DNA of 64,000 bases from Nocardioides houyundeii (GTDB lineage Bacteria > Actinomycetota > Actinomycetes > Propionibacteriales > Nocardioidaceae): contig NZ_CP025581.1 in NCBI RefSeq assembly GCF_002865585.1, forward strand, positions 2,356,001 through 2,420,000, in the 5' to 3' direction. The notes beneath the pieces are model-generated. The model had not been told where the DNA came from. It did no database searches and worked only from the letters and a program-made list of their open reading frames with translations. The position numbers were made by a program, and so were the translations under genes. This document shows, piece after piece, positions 35,185 through 44,087 of the stretch (the stretch's first letter is position 1; each line of letters opens with the position of its first letter).

Positions 35185-37749
35185 TCACCGTCGGGGGCTG
35201 GTGCTCTTCGTACGTCGCGTGGCCGGTGCGCTGCGGGGATCCTCGGGCCAGGCGTGCTTGGGGTAGCGCCCGCGCAGATCAGCACGCACACCCGGATAGC
35301 CGTTGTCCCAGAAGGACTCCAGGTCCGCGGTGATGGCGGCCGGGCGCCGGGCGGGCGACAGCAGGTGCAGCAGCAGCGGGACGCGACCGTCCGCAAGGAC
35401 CGGCACTGCGTTCCAGCCGAAGACCTCCTGCAGCCGCACCGCGAGCACCGGTTGCTCGCCCGTGTAGTCGATCCGCACGCTCGACCCGCTGGGCACCTCC
35501 ACCCGCTCCGGTGCCAGCTCGTCGAGCCTGCCCGCCTGGGGCCAGGGCAGCAGCGCCCGAAGCGCGGCACCGACGTCGATCCGGCGCAGGTCCTGGGCCG
35601 AGCGGACCCGCGCCAGCTGCGGCCCCAACCACGACTCGAGGTTCCGGGTCAGTGCCGCGTCGCTCACGTCCGGCCATGGGTCACCGAGAGCGCGGTGCAG
35701 GAAGTCGAGGCGGGCGCGCAGCGCGGTGGCCGGCTCCGACCAGGCGAGGAGACCGATCCCCTCGCTCGCCACCGCCTCCCGGATCGCCTCGGTCACGGCC
35801 TGCGCCGGTGGATCGCTGAGCCGGACCGAACCGAGCTCGATCGCGCCCAGCAGGGTTCGGCGCCGAGCCAGCACCCGCCCTCCGGTCCAGGTGACCTCGT
35901 CCACCTCGGTCCACCGAGACCCCGCCGCCTCCAGCGCCAGGTCCTCGGTGAGCGGGGCGGCCGCCCGGATCCGGGCATCGCGTTGCCCGGGCCGCCGCTC
36001 CGCGTCGCCGACCGCGAGCCACTCCAGGCCGGCCAAGGGCCCCGGGTCACGCGGATCGAGTGCCGCGCCGGTCCCGGACGTCATCAGGTAGCTGGAGGCA
36101 CCGGAGCGCTTGCGCGCGATCCGGTCCGGATGCGCCAAGGCGACCACCAGCCCGACCGCCACGTCATCGGTGAGTGCTCGGGCGTGGTCCGCGGAGGCCC
36201 TCGGGGCGCCGGCGTTGCCCTGCTCCTCGACCCCCTGGTCCTTCACGATCGCCTCCAGCCGCCTGACCTGACTGCGCCACGGGCCAGCCCGCTGGTCGGC
36301 GCGCAGCGACCGGAGCGCGGCGACGAGGTCTCCGCCGGGAGCACGCACGTCCTCGCTGAGCATCGCGACCACCTCTGCGGCCCGCTTGGCCCCGACGAGA
36401 CCAGCCCCGTCGATGAGGGCCCGCGCCAGCCTGGGGTCGGTCGGCACGCCGGCGATCACCCGCCCCCGCGGGGTGGCTCTACCGTCGTCGGTGATCGCCC
36501 CCAGGTCGACGAGCACCTCCTTGGCTGCCGCCAGGGCGTGCGCCGGCGGCTGGTCGAGCAGCGCCAGGTCTTGCACGTCGTCACTCCCCCAGCACGCCAC
36601 CTCCAGGGCGAAGGCCGTCAGGTCGGCGGTGGCGATCTCGGGCTGCGGATGGGCGGCCAGATGCGCGTGCTCGGCCTCGGACCAGCAACGCAGCACGGCG
36701 CCCGCCCCCAGACGCCCGGCCCGGCCCGCTCGTTGCTCGGCCGCGGCCCGGCTCACCGCGACGGTGACCAGGGACGCCAGTCCGCGACGGTGGTCGGTGC
36801 GGGGCTCGCGGGAGAATCCGGCGTCCACCACCACGCGCACGCCGGGCACCGTCAGGGACGACTCCGCGACCGCGGTCGAGACGATGACCCGGCGACGCGG
36901 GCCCTCGGTGAGCGCACGGTCCTGTTCCGCGCCGGACAGACGTCCGTGCAGGGCGTGCACGTCCGCGTCCACGCCGGCCAGGCGACGTACGGTCGCCTCG
37001 ATCTCCGCGACACCCGGCACGAAGACCAGGACGTCTCCCTCGTGCTCGGCGAGCGCACGACGTACGGTCGCGGCGACGTGGTCGTGGAAGGCCGGGGTGA
37101 TCCCCCGGTCGTCGGTACGCCGCAACCCCGCCGGCAGCGGGCACCAGACCGCTTGGACAGGGTGCAGGGCACCCGGGACATGGATCACCGGAGCGCCTCG
37201 GGAATCGTCGCCTCCGCCGAGCAGGGCGGCCGTCCGTTCGGCCTCGATGGTGGCCGACATCGCCACCAGGGACAGGTCCTCGCGCAGGTTTGCCCGGATG
37301 TCGATCAAGAGCGCCAGGGTGAGGTCGGCGTCGAGGTGGCGCTCGTGCACCTCGTCGAGCACGACGGCGCCGACGCCGGCCAGCTCGGGATCGTGCTGGA
37401 TCCGCCGTAGCAGCAGGCCGGTCGTGACGACCTCGACCCGGGTACGTCGACTGGTGCGCCGGTCTCCGCGTACGGAGTACCCGACCGTCTCCCCCACCGG
37501 TTCGCCCAGCAGGTGCGCCAGCCGACGGGCAGCAGCGCGGGCTGCAATGCGGCTGGGCTGCGTGACGACGACCCGTCCGGGAACCACCTCGGCCACCGCG
37601 GGTGGCACCAAGGTCGTCTTGCCGGTGCCGGGCGGTGCCTGGACCACCGCGACTCCGCGGGTGCGGAGCGCCTCGTCGAGAGCGGCCAGGCCCGCGGTGA
37701 CCGGGAGGTCGGGCGGTGCGGCCAGCAGGCTGCGCAGCGGGTCGGACAC
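35185..37749 (-). CDS. hrpB: ATP-dependent RNA helicase HrpB
   Basis: 854 residues, a DEAH-box helicase. Walker A is QAPPGTGKTT (near residue 38), the DEAH-type box reads LDEVHERH (near 130), motif III is MSATIE, and the arginine-finger motif VI is EQRAGRAGR. It is followed by the HA2 domain and the C-terminal HrpB domain (WLGPQLARVRSAQDLRRIDVGAALRALLPW). The exact cellular role of HrpB is poorly known. The GTG start at 37749 has CAGGAG very close upstream. It converges on rnpB and is divergent from a secreted-protein gene. Confidence 0.93.
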   Translation of the reverse strand: MSDPLRSLLAAPPDLPVTAGLAALDEALRTRGVAVVQAPPGTGKTTLVPPAVAEVVPGRVVVTQPSRIAARAAARRLAHLLGEPVGETVGYSVRGDRRTSRRTRVEVVTTGLLLRRIQHDPELAGVGAVVLDEVHERHLDADLTLALLIDIRANLREDLSLVAMSATIEAERTAALLGGGDDSRGAPVIHVPGALHPVQAVWCPLPAGLRRTDDRGITPAFHDHVAATVRRALAEHEGDVLVFVPGVAEIEATVRRLAGVDADVHALHGRLSGAEQDRALTEGPRRRVIVSTAVAESSLTVPGVRVVVDAGFSREPRTDHRRGLASLVTVAVSRAAAEQRAGRAGRLGAGAVLRCWSEAEHAHLAAHPQPEIATADLTAFALEVACWGSDDVQDLALLDQPPAHALAAAKEVLVDLGAITDDGRATPRGRVIAGVPTDPRLARALIDGAGLVGAKRAAEVVAMLSEDVRAPGGDLVAALRSLRADQRAGPWRSQVRRLEAIVKDQGVEEQGNAGAPRASADHARALTDDVAVGLVVALAHPDRIARKRSGASSYLMTSGTGAALDPRDPGPLAGLEWLAVGDAERRPGQRDARIRAAAPLTEDLALEAAGSRWTEVDEVTWTGGRVLARRRTLLGAIELGSVRLSDPPAQAVTEAIREAVASEGIGLLAWSEPATALRARLDFLHRALGDPWPDVSDAALTRNLESWLGPQLARVRSAQDLRRIDVGAALRALLPWPQAGRLDELAPERVEVPSGSSVRIDYTGEQPVLAVRLQEVFGWNAVPVLADGRVPLLLHLLSPARRPAAITADLESFWDNGYPGVRADLRGRYPKHAWPEDPRSAPATRRTKSTSPRR

Positions 37750-37918
37750 TCCTGCAGTGTGCCTGACGTGCCTCGGCAGACGAGATTGGGACGGTCCGGG
37801 CCTGTCTCCTAGGGCTTCGGAGATTTGTCCATCGAAATTGGCGACTTCAGGTCCGCGCGAGCCCCCTCGCGGCTACCGTCGGCCGCGCTCGTTTCCCTAG
37901 CCACTGGAGTCATCCCGC

Positions 37919-39421
37919 GTGAAAAAGGCCCTTAGCTCAGCCCTTGTCGGTGCGATCGCCGCGACCCTGCTCGTGACCGCCGCAAGTCCCTCATCAGCAG
38001 CAGTGCAGACCGAGGGTTTCGACAGCGTGGTCCCCGACGGCTGGACGGCGACGAACAGCAGCGAACCCGAAGGGCTCCTGTCGGTGTTCCAGGGGAACTC
38101 CGACATCTTCCCCGCCCATCAGGGGGCCGACAACGCGTATGCGGCCATGAACTACAACGCCACCGGCGGCCCGTCCGGCACCATCAGTGTGTGGTTGATC
38201 GCCCCTGCGGCCAGCACGCTCAGCAACGGGGACAGATGGTCGTTCTTCACCCGGACGGAGTCGTGGGGTGGGTTCGCGGACCGCCTTGAGCTGCGCCTGT
38301 CGACCGAGGGCACCTGCGACGCGGGCAGCGACGCCACCAGTGTCGGTGATTTCACGACCCTGCTCACCACGGTCAACCCGAACCTCAGCAACGACTACCC
38401 CGAGACGTGGACGGAGTTCAGCGGCGCGTTGTCCGGGATCCGTGGCACCAAGACCGGCTGCCTCGCGTTCCGGTACTTCGTTCCCGATGCCGGCGACAGC
38501 GGCGTCAACGGCAACTACATCGGCATCGACACCTACACCTACGACGACCAGCCGAGCGACCTCACCGCCCCGGAGACCACCATCGAAGCCGGCCCCACCG
38601 GCGACACCCAGGACACCACCCCGACCTTCGCGTTCTCCTCCTCCGAACCCGACTCGACGTTCGAGTGCTCCCTGGACGCCGCGACCTTCGGCCCCTGCAC
38701 CGGACCCGGCGCCACCCACACCACCGACACACTCACGGACGGACCACACACCTTCGCCGTCCGCGCCACCGACGCTGCCGGCAACCTGGACCCGTCCCCG
38801 GCGACGAGCTCTTTCGCCGTCGACGCCACCGCCCCGGAGACCACCATCGAGGCCGGCCCCACCGGCGACACCCAGGACACCACCCCGACCTTCGCGTTCT
38901 CCTCCTCCGAACCCGACTCGACGTTCGAGTGCTCCCTGGACGCCGCGACCTTCGGCCCCTGCACCGGACCCGGCGCCACCCACACCACCGACACACTCAC
39001 GGACGGACCACACACCTTCGCCGTCCGCGCCACCGACGCTGCCGGCAACCTGGACCCATCCCCGGCGACGAGCTCTTTCACCGTGGTCGTCCCGCCCGTC
39101 GTCAGCCCGACCCCACCCACCGCCGGTCCGCCTACCTCGGCGCCCTCTGACTGCTCGGCCCAGCAGGCCGCCGTGACCGCCGCGCAGGGGGTGGCGGCCA
39201 AGGCGATCACGAGGCTGAAGAGAGCCCAGAAGGCGGTCACGGCCGCCAAGCTGACCCTCAGGAAGGCCAAGAGGGACGCCAGGGTCACCGCCATCAAGAA
39301 GGCGAAGAAGAAGGTGTCCGCCGCCAAGGAGAAGCTCAAGACGACGAAGCACCAGCTCAAGGAGGCCCAGCAGCCTCTCGCCAGCTCCACGGGTCAGCTG
39401 ACTGCCTGCCAGGGCGGCTGA
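37919..39421 (+). CDS. Secreted protein with choice-of-anchor-J-like domain and two identical Ig-like repeats
   Basis: 500 residues from GTG 37919. The signal peptide ends near SSAAVQ (about residue 24). Residues about 25-215 resemble the choice-of-anchor J/cleaved-adhesin domain (EGFDSVVPDGWTATN, WLIAPA, YIGIDTYTYDD). Two 88-residue repeats follow (APETTIEAGPTGDTQDTTPT to SSFAVDAT), each with a Cys pair and a DGPHTFAVRATDAAGN strand of bacterial Ig-like type. The C-terminal part (about 415-490) is a Lys/Ala-rich coiled coil. No sortase signal is seen. It is probably an extracellular adhesin-like protein. Confidence 0.78.
   Translation: MKKALSSALVGAIAATLLVTAASPSSAAVQTEGFDSVVPDGWTATNSSEPEGLLSVFQGNSDIFPAHQGADNAYAAMNYNATGGPSGTISVWLIAPAASTLSNGDRWSFFTRTESWGGFADRLELRLSTEGTCDAGSDATSVGDFTTLLTTVNPNLSNDYPETWTEFSGALSGIRGTKTGCLAFRYFVPDAGDSGVNGNYIGIDTYTYDDQPSDLTAPETTIEAGPTGDTQDTTPTFAFSSSEPDSTFECSLDAATFGPCTGPGATHTTDTLTDGPHTFAVRATDAAGNLDPSPATSSFAVDATAPETTIEAGPTGDTQDTTPTFAFSSSEPDSTFECSLDAATFGPCTGPGATHTTDTLTDGPHTFAVRATDAAGNLDPSPATSSFTVVVPPVVSPTPPTAGPPTSAPSDCSAQQAAVTAAQGVAAKAITRLKRAQKAVTAAKLTLRKAKRDARVTAIKKAKKKVSAAKEKLKTTKHQLKEAQQPLASSTGQLTACQGG
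38563..39081 (+). repeat. 264-bp in-frame tandem duplication
   Basis: Two copies begin at 38563 and 38827. They differ at only a few bases (for example GAAGCC against GAGGCC and CCGTCC against CCATCC). The unit is exactly one 88-residue Ig-like module, so the duplication is recent or kept uniform by conversion. Confidence 0.92.
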
Positions 39422-39449
39422 TTCGCAGCTAGGTTCGCCGTGGCGGGAT

Positions 39450-39488
39450 CCCAGAGCACCGATCTGATCGGGCGGATGGTGCTCTGGG
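39450..39488 (+). terminator. Terminator after the Ig-repeat protein gene
   Basis: An 11-bp perfect stem (39450-39460 with 39478-39488, CCCAGAGCACC arm) encloses a 17-base loop, 29 bp past the stop codon at 39421. It overlaps the place where the 5' part of the DUF1801 gene would be expected. Confidence 0.65.
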
Positions 39489-39548
39489 TTCCCCTCGCCC
39501 AAGAAGGTCGAGACCGAGCGCCGGGCCCTGCTCGACGCGATCGCAGGG

Positions 39549-39839
39549 ATGCCGGGGGACGAGCAGGCCATCGCGAACCGCGTGCACGAGATCGTCTCCG
39601 ACCTGGCGCCGGACCTGCTGCCCAAGACCTGGTACGGCATGCCGGCCTGGGCCCGGGACGGCAAGGTCGTCGTCTTCGTGAAGCACGCCTCGAAGTTCAA
39701 GATGCGCTACACCGAGGTTGGCTTCACCGAGGAAGCGCATCTCGACGAGGGCGACATCTGGCCGACGGTGTACGTCGTCACCACGATGAACGACGCCGTC
39801 AGCGAGCAGCTGACCGAGCTGGTCAAGCGGGTCCGCTAG
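39549..39839 (+). CDS. DUF1801/YdhG-like protein, probably N-terminally truncated
   Basis: 96 residues with the family core DLLPKTWYGMPAWARDGKVVVF, KFKMRYTEVGFTEEAHLDEGDIWPTVYVVT and the closing helix LTELVKRV. Relatives usually have another 30-60 residues before this, starting with a charged helix. Here the frame stays open upstream (PKKVETERRALLDAIAG) to a TGA inside the terminator loop near 39466, and no ATG or GTG lies in that stretch. ATG 39549 is therefore the only usual start. The gene may be a remnant cut by the insertion of the upstream gene and terminator. It ends four bases into the convergent oxidoreductase gene. Confidence 0.6.
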   Translation: MPGDEQAIANRVHEIVSDLAPDLLPKTWYGMPAWARDGKVVVFVKHASKFKMRYTEVGFTEEAHLDEGDIWPTVYVVTTMNDAVSEQLTELVKRVR

Positions 39840-40846
39840 AGCGATCCGCGTCCAGCCTGCTGACACGAGTCGAGCAGCAGTGCGGCCAGAGCAGCGTCCG
39901 AGGCGACGAGTGCCTGGCGGTCGTAGGTGGAGCCGGACGCGAGCAGCTCGTCGGCGCCGGTGAGATCGGCGATCCGCTCCAGCCGTCGGCGTACCGTCGC
40001 CGGGGCGCCGGCGGCCACCCCGTCCAAGCCCCGCTCCACGAGCTCCTGCACCCGCCCGGCGAGGCGACGCTCGCGGATCGCGGAGACCGGCTCGAGCGCC
40101 TCGAAGACCCCGGTCCGCCTGGACTGCACCATCGCCCAGACCTCCGGGAGGGCCAGCTCGCGCGCCTCGGCATCGGTCTCCGCGACCAGGACGTCGAGCG
40201 AGACGGTGACGTGCGGACGACTCCCCCGGTGCGGCCGGAAGTCGCGCCGGTACGCCGTCAGCAGGTCCGGCAGGTCGGGCAGGTCGGGGCTGCCTAGCAC
40301 CGGTCCACCGAGCACCACGGGCAGCCCCATAGCCGCAGCGACCCTGATCCCGGAACCGGTGGCGAGCACGAAGACCGGGATCTCCTCCTCGAGGACCGGC
40401 CGCGCGGTGACCGGGGCAGTCCGCTCCAGGTAGCTCCGCAGCTCGGCGATGTCGTCGACGAAGAGGTCAGGCTCATCGCCGGGGCGGCGGAGGGCCCGCC
40501 GCACGGGGGCGGTGAAGCCCAGCGACCGACCCACGCCCAGGTCGACGCGCCCCGGGTGCAGGGCCGCGAGCATCAAGAACTGCTCGGCCACGACCACCGG
40601 TTGGTGGTTCGGCAGCATCACCCCGCCCGAACCGAGGCGGATGGTGGCGGTCCGGGCACCGACCGCGGCGAGCAGCACCGCGGGCGCGCCCGATGCGATG
40701 CCGGGCACGCCGTGGTGCTCGGCCACCCAGAACCGGCCGTATCCCAGCTGCTCCGCGGCGACGGCCCGTTCGACGGTGTGGCTCAGGGCTAGTCGTTCGG
40801 GCTCGCCGGCGCGGGTGCGGGAGCGGTCGAGCAGGGAGAGCTTCAC
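39836..40846 (-). CDS. LLM-class flavin-dependent oxidoreductase, MsnO8-like
   Basis: 336 residues of the luciferase-like TIM-barrel family: KLSLLDRSRTRAGE start, YGRFWVAEHHGVPGIAS, RLGSGGVMLPNHQPVVVAEQF, PGRVDLGVGRSLG and the C-terminal GADELLASG segment. It probably uses reduced flavin; the substrate is unknown. GTG 40846 gives the family N-terminus. It is a distant paralogue of the gene at 3389-4441 and converges on the DUF1801 fragment. Confidence 0.87.
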   Translation of the reverse strand: MKLSLLDRSRTRAGEPERLALSHTVERAVAAEQLGYGRFWVAEHHGVPGIASGAPAVLLAAVGARTATIRLGSGGVMLPNHQPVVVAEQFLMLAALHPGRVDLGVGRSLGFTAPVRRALRRPGDEPDLFVDDIAELRSYLERTAPVTARPVLEEEIPVFVLATGSGIRVAAAMGLPVVLGGPVLGSPDLPDLPDLLTAYRRDFRPHRGSRPHVTVSLDVLVAETDAEARELALPEVWAMVQSRRTGVFEALEPVSAIRERRLAGRVQELVERGLDGVAAGAPATVRRRLERIADLTGADELLASGSTYDRQALVASDAALAALLLDSCQQAGRGSL

Positions 40847-40908
40847 TCGGGGTCAACGTGGAGAGCCCCGCTGGGCTTCCCGCGGAGCATCGGAGGGAGA
40901 ATGGGCAC

Positions 40909-41382
40909 GTGAGCTGGGGAGACGTGTGGGTGTGCGGGGCCAAGGTTCGACCGACGATCGACGCTGACGGCCCTCAGCCGCCGTGGGTCCTGGCGGGGTC
41001 GATCGCCCGCGAGGAGAAGGACTTCATCCAGGCGATCCATCGGCTCCAGAACACCCGCGACAGCCACGCGCGGGCGGTCGACTTCCAGCTCCGGGTGCAC
41101 ACGCCCGACGTCGCCCTGAAACCCGCCGGCGCGAAGCCGGACGCCCTCACGTTCGAGCCGGACGGGCTCTGGGTCGCCGTGGACCTCACGCCCGCCGGGC
41201 GTGACGATGCTCCGCGCTTCGTCCTGTTCACCCAGCGCGTCCGCGCGGTCACGCAGTCCCGGCGTGCTCCCCAGGCGCAGGCGGCTGGCACTCCGCGCCC
41301 CCTCGCGGTGATCGCGCTGCGCGGACGCGCGCGCTCTGGTGCGAGCGCGCTCGAGTGGGCGCCACGCCCGTCCCGCGACTGA
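40909..41382 (+). CDS. Hypothetical protein
   Basis: 157 residues from GTG 40909, with GGAGGGAG upstream. The segment WVCGAKVRPTIDADG to AREEKDFIQAIHRLQNTRDSHARAVDFQLRVH reads like a real protein, with balanced composition and G/C-rich third positions; the last 45 residues are Arg/Ala-rich and less convincing. No family is recognised. It is divergent from the luciferase-like gene and ends 47 bp before the chosen MFS start. Confidence 0.5.
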   Translation: MSWGDVWVCGAKVRPTIDADGPQPPWVLAGSIAREEKDFIQAIHRLQNTRDSHARAVDFQLRVHTPDVALKPAGAKPDALTFEPDGLWVAVDLTPAGRDDAPRFVLFTQRVRAVTQSRRAPQAQAAGTPRPLAVIALRGRARSGASALEWAPRPSRD

Positions 41383-41429
41383 CGGTCCGTGGCACGCGTG
41401 TCGTCCCTGAGCGGGTCGGAACCCACCCC

Positions 41430-42845
41430 ATGAGGGGTTCCCAGCGCACCCTGGTGCCGGCTCTGGTGTACGCGGCTCTGTCCACCGCCGTCGTCTCCTC
41501 GCTCGGCATGCTGCTGGTGCCCTCCATCGCGGTGGAGATGGATGTGGCGGTGAGCACCGCGCAGTGGATGCTGACGGTGAACCTGCTCGCCGGAGCGGTC
41601 GCGACGCCGGTGATGGGGCGGCTCAGCGACGGGCCCCGCAAGAAGCGTCTGCTGCTGGTGTCCCTGGCGATCGTGCTGCTGGGGTGCGCGGTGGCGGCGA
41701 CGGCACCCAGCTTCGAGGTCTTTCTCCTCGGACGGGCGCTGCAGGGCCTGACCTACGGGATCGTCCCGGTCACCATCGCCCTGGTCAGACAGCACTCGGC
41801 ACCGGACCGCTCGCAGTCGGCCATCTCCAGCCTCTCGGTGACGGTAGCCACCGGGATCGGCGTCGGCTATCCGCTCACCGGCATCCTGGCCGGGACGTTC
41901 GACTACCGGGCCGCCTTCTGGTTCGCCACCGTGTTCGTGGTCAGCGCGATCGTGGTGGTGGTCAGGGCGATCCCCGACGACGTGCCGGCGAGCGCTCCGG
42001 CACCCCCCTTCGACTTCCCCGGCGCAGCCCTGCTCGGAACCGGCCTCGGCAGCCTGCTGCTCGGCATCAGCGAAGGTGCCCGCTGGGGCTGGTCCTCGCC
42101 GGCCACCATCTGCGTCCTCGTGGCCGCCGTGCTGGTGATGACGACCTGGGTGCTCGTCGAGCTGCGGACCTCCCATCCCCTGATCAACCTGAGGACCTTC
42201 GCGCGGCCCGACGTGGTGCTCGCCAACGCGACCGCGATCGGGCTGGGGGGCGCGCTCTACATCGGTCTCTCGCTCGGCAGCCTGGTGGCCCAGGCGCCCG
42301 AGTCGACCGGCTACGGCCTGGCGCTGCCCGTGTTCTGGGCCGGGTTCGTGATGTTCCCCCTCTCCGTGGGCAGCTTCCTGGCCAACCGGGTGGTGCGTCG
42401 AGTGTCCCGGCGCATCGATCTCGCGGTGCTGCTGCCGACCGGCGCCGGTTTGATGACCAGCGCCGCGGTCCTTCTCTGGCTGGCCCATTCCGAGCTGTGG
42501 GAGCTGGTGTGCGGGATGTTCCTCTTCGGAGTCGGGATGGGCGCCAGCTATGCCGCGATGCCGGCCCTGATCGCCCGCAGCGTGGCCGTGGCCGAGCTCG
42601 GCAGCTCGGTGAGCTTCAACCAGGTGCTCAGGACGGTGGGGAGCTCGTTCGGCACCGCGATCTCCGCTGCGGTGATAGCGGCTCACACCACGGCTGGCGG
42701 TGGGGCCACGAACGCCGGGATCAGCGCGACCTTCGCGGTGAGCGCGATGGTGTGTCTCACGGTGTTCGCGGCGCTGACGATGCACACCCTGGCCACGCAC
42801 CGCAGTCGCAGCCAGTCCCGGCGGAGCACCGGAACCCTGGGCTGA
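41430..42845 (+). CDS. MFS transporter, DHA2-like (about 14 helices)
   Basis: About 471 residues with 13-14 membrane helices. The loop 2-3 motif A reads GRLSDGPRKKRLL, the antiporter motif C region reads ISSLSVTVATGIGVGYPLTGILAG, and helix 1 starts LVPALVYAALSTAVVSSLGMLLV. These fit the drug:H+ antiporter-2 group, so it is probably an exporter; the substrate is unknown. ATG 41430 is taken as the start because the first helix follows it; GTG 41355 is possible. A long antisense frame (40974-42800) is a composition artefact. Confidence 0.88.
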   Translation: MRGSQRTLVPALVYAALSTAVVSSLGMLLVPSIAVEMDVAVSTAQWMLTVNLLAGAVATPVMGRLSDGPRKKRLLLVSLAIVLLGCAVAATAPSFEVFLLGRALQGLTYGIVPVTIALVRQHSAPDRSQSAISSLSVTVATGIGVGYPLTGILAGTFDYRAAFWFATVFVVSAIVVVVRAIPDDVPASAPAPPFDFPGAALLGTGLGSLLLGISEGARWGWSSPATICVLVAAVLVMTTWVLVELRTSHPLINLRTFARPDVVLANATAIGLGGALYIGLSLGSLVAQAPESTGYGLALPVFWAGFVMFPLSVGSFLANRVVRRVSRRIDLAVLLPTGAGLMTSAAVLLWLAHSELWELVCGMFLFGVGMGASYAAMPALIARSVAVAELGSSVSFNQVLRTVGSSFGTAISAAVIAAHTTAGGGATNAGISATFAVSAMVCLTVFAALTMHTLATHRSRSQSRRSTGTLG

Positions 42846-42887
42846 CGGTCCCCGGGCGCAGACCAGTCCGGTTGCCGGCAGCGCGGC

Positions 42888-43969
42888 TCAGCGGGTGCGG
42901 AAGTGCCAGGTTGCGGGCTGTCGGCCCGCCTTGTCGGGGTTCTGGTCCAGACGGCCCCCGCGAGGGCCCGCACCCCGGCAGTGACGACCACCCGGTACGT
43001 CGTCCGCCCCCGCAGCGCGGACCGCGGCCGGATCACGACCTCGCGTCGCTTCGCGTTGTAGACCAGCCGCGCGGCGACCCGCGCCCCGCCCTTGCGGACG
43101 AGCTTGACGTTCGCCCGGTTGAGGGAGCTCTTGCGGACGGCGCGCGAGAACGTCACCCGCACCTTCGCCTTGCCTCGGACGCGCTTGGCACCGGCCCGTG
43201 GAGTCATCTTCACAACCCGAAGGTCCGCCGCGCTCGTCCCGCCGGTCGGCTTGGTGGTGGGTTTGGGGGTGCTCGGACCGGTCGGCTTGACGGTGGGCGT
43301 GGCGGTCGGTTTGACGGTGGGGTTCGAAGGATCGCCGGCGGCCGCCTCCCACAGGGGAGTCACCCAGTAGGTCGAGTTCCGGAAGGCGCGCACGGGGAAG
43401 GAGACACACGCGGCGTCGTCGTAGCAGTGGACGCCGTTCGGCTCTGCGTCCGTGGCCTGCAGAGCGGTGATCGGACCCACCGTGTGCGAGGAGTCCGCGA
43501 AGAACCCGTAGCGGAAGGCGTACTTCGTCCTGGGCGTGAAGTACGAGGCCACGTAGGTACGGCCGGGCTGGATCGCCACCGGCTGGTCGAACCGCATGTC
43601 CTGCCAGCCGTTGCCGCTCTGGGGTGGGAACAGTCCGCTGCGCAGGCGGTTGCCGTCGCTGTCCCACAGCGATCCCCGCAGCTCGGCGGAGTCGGCCCGG
43701 TAGATCCGCAGACCGGTGATCTCCAGCGAGCGAGCAGTGCGGAACTTGACCCCCACCTCGAGCCCGTTGCGGGCGTCGTCCGCCACGCAGAAGCTGTTGG
43801 CGTCCAGTGCCCACTTGCCGCAGTCTGACGCCGTCTGCTGGGCCTGGAAACCGGTGGGCCACAGCCCCACCGACTCTCGCTGCCCGTTCGCCGAAGCCAG
43901 TGGAATCACGGCGACGGCCGCGAGCACCAGCCCCCCGATTCCCGCCACCACAGTGCTACGAATCCCCAT
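42888..43969 (-). CDS. Secreted DUF4082 protein with C-terminal SbsA-type Ig domain (apparent frameshift)
   Basis: 360 residues after correction. A signal peptide (to about residue 27, PLASANG) is followed by a DUF4082 domain (about 30-200: SLEITGLRIYRADSAELRGSLWDSDGN, YVASYFTPRTKYAF). A Pro/Thr/Lys linker (PTVKPTATPTVKPTG) leads to a bacterial Ig-like Big_5/SbsA domain (KVRVTFSRAVRKSSLNRANVKLV). Near 42955-42959 a five-base C run (plus strand) breaks the frame. One added base continues into GGRLDQNPDKAGRQPATWHFRTR and the stop at 42888, a normal end for this domain. GGGGGA precedes ATG 43969. It is probably cell-surface or extracellular. Confidence 0.72.
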
Positions 43970-44087
43970 GTCACGTCCCCCGTTGCCAGCGCACGCCGTC
44001 AGCAGGGAGGCTCCACCCCATCGGTTCGGGACCGGACCCACCGAGCTCGCGGCTTCAGTAGCGCGGCACTATACGCAGGCAGTGGAT

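Noticed and set aside
40974..42800. A 608-codon minus-strand open frame across the MFS gene
   Set aside because: Its translation is Gly/His/Arg-rich with no fold, and the plus strand encodes a complete transporter.
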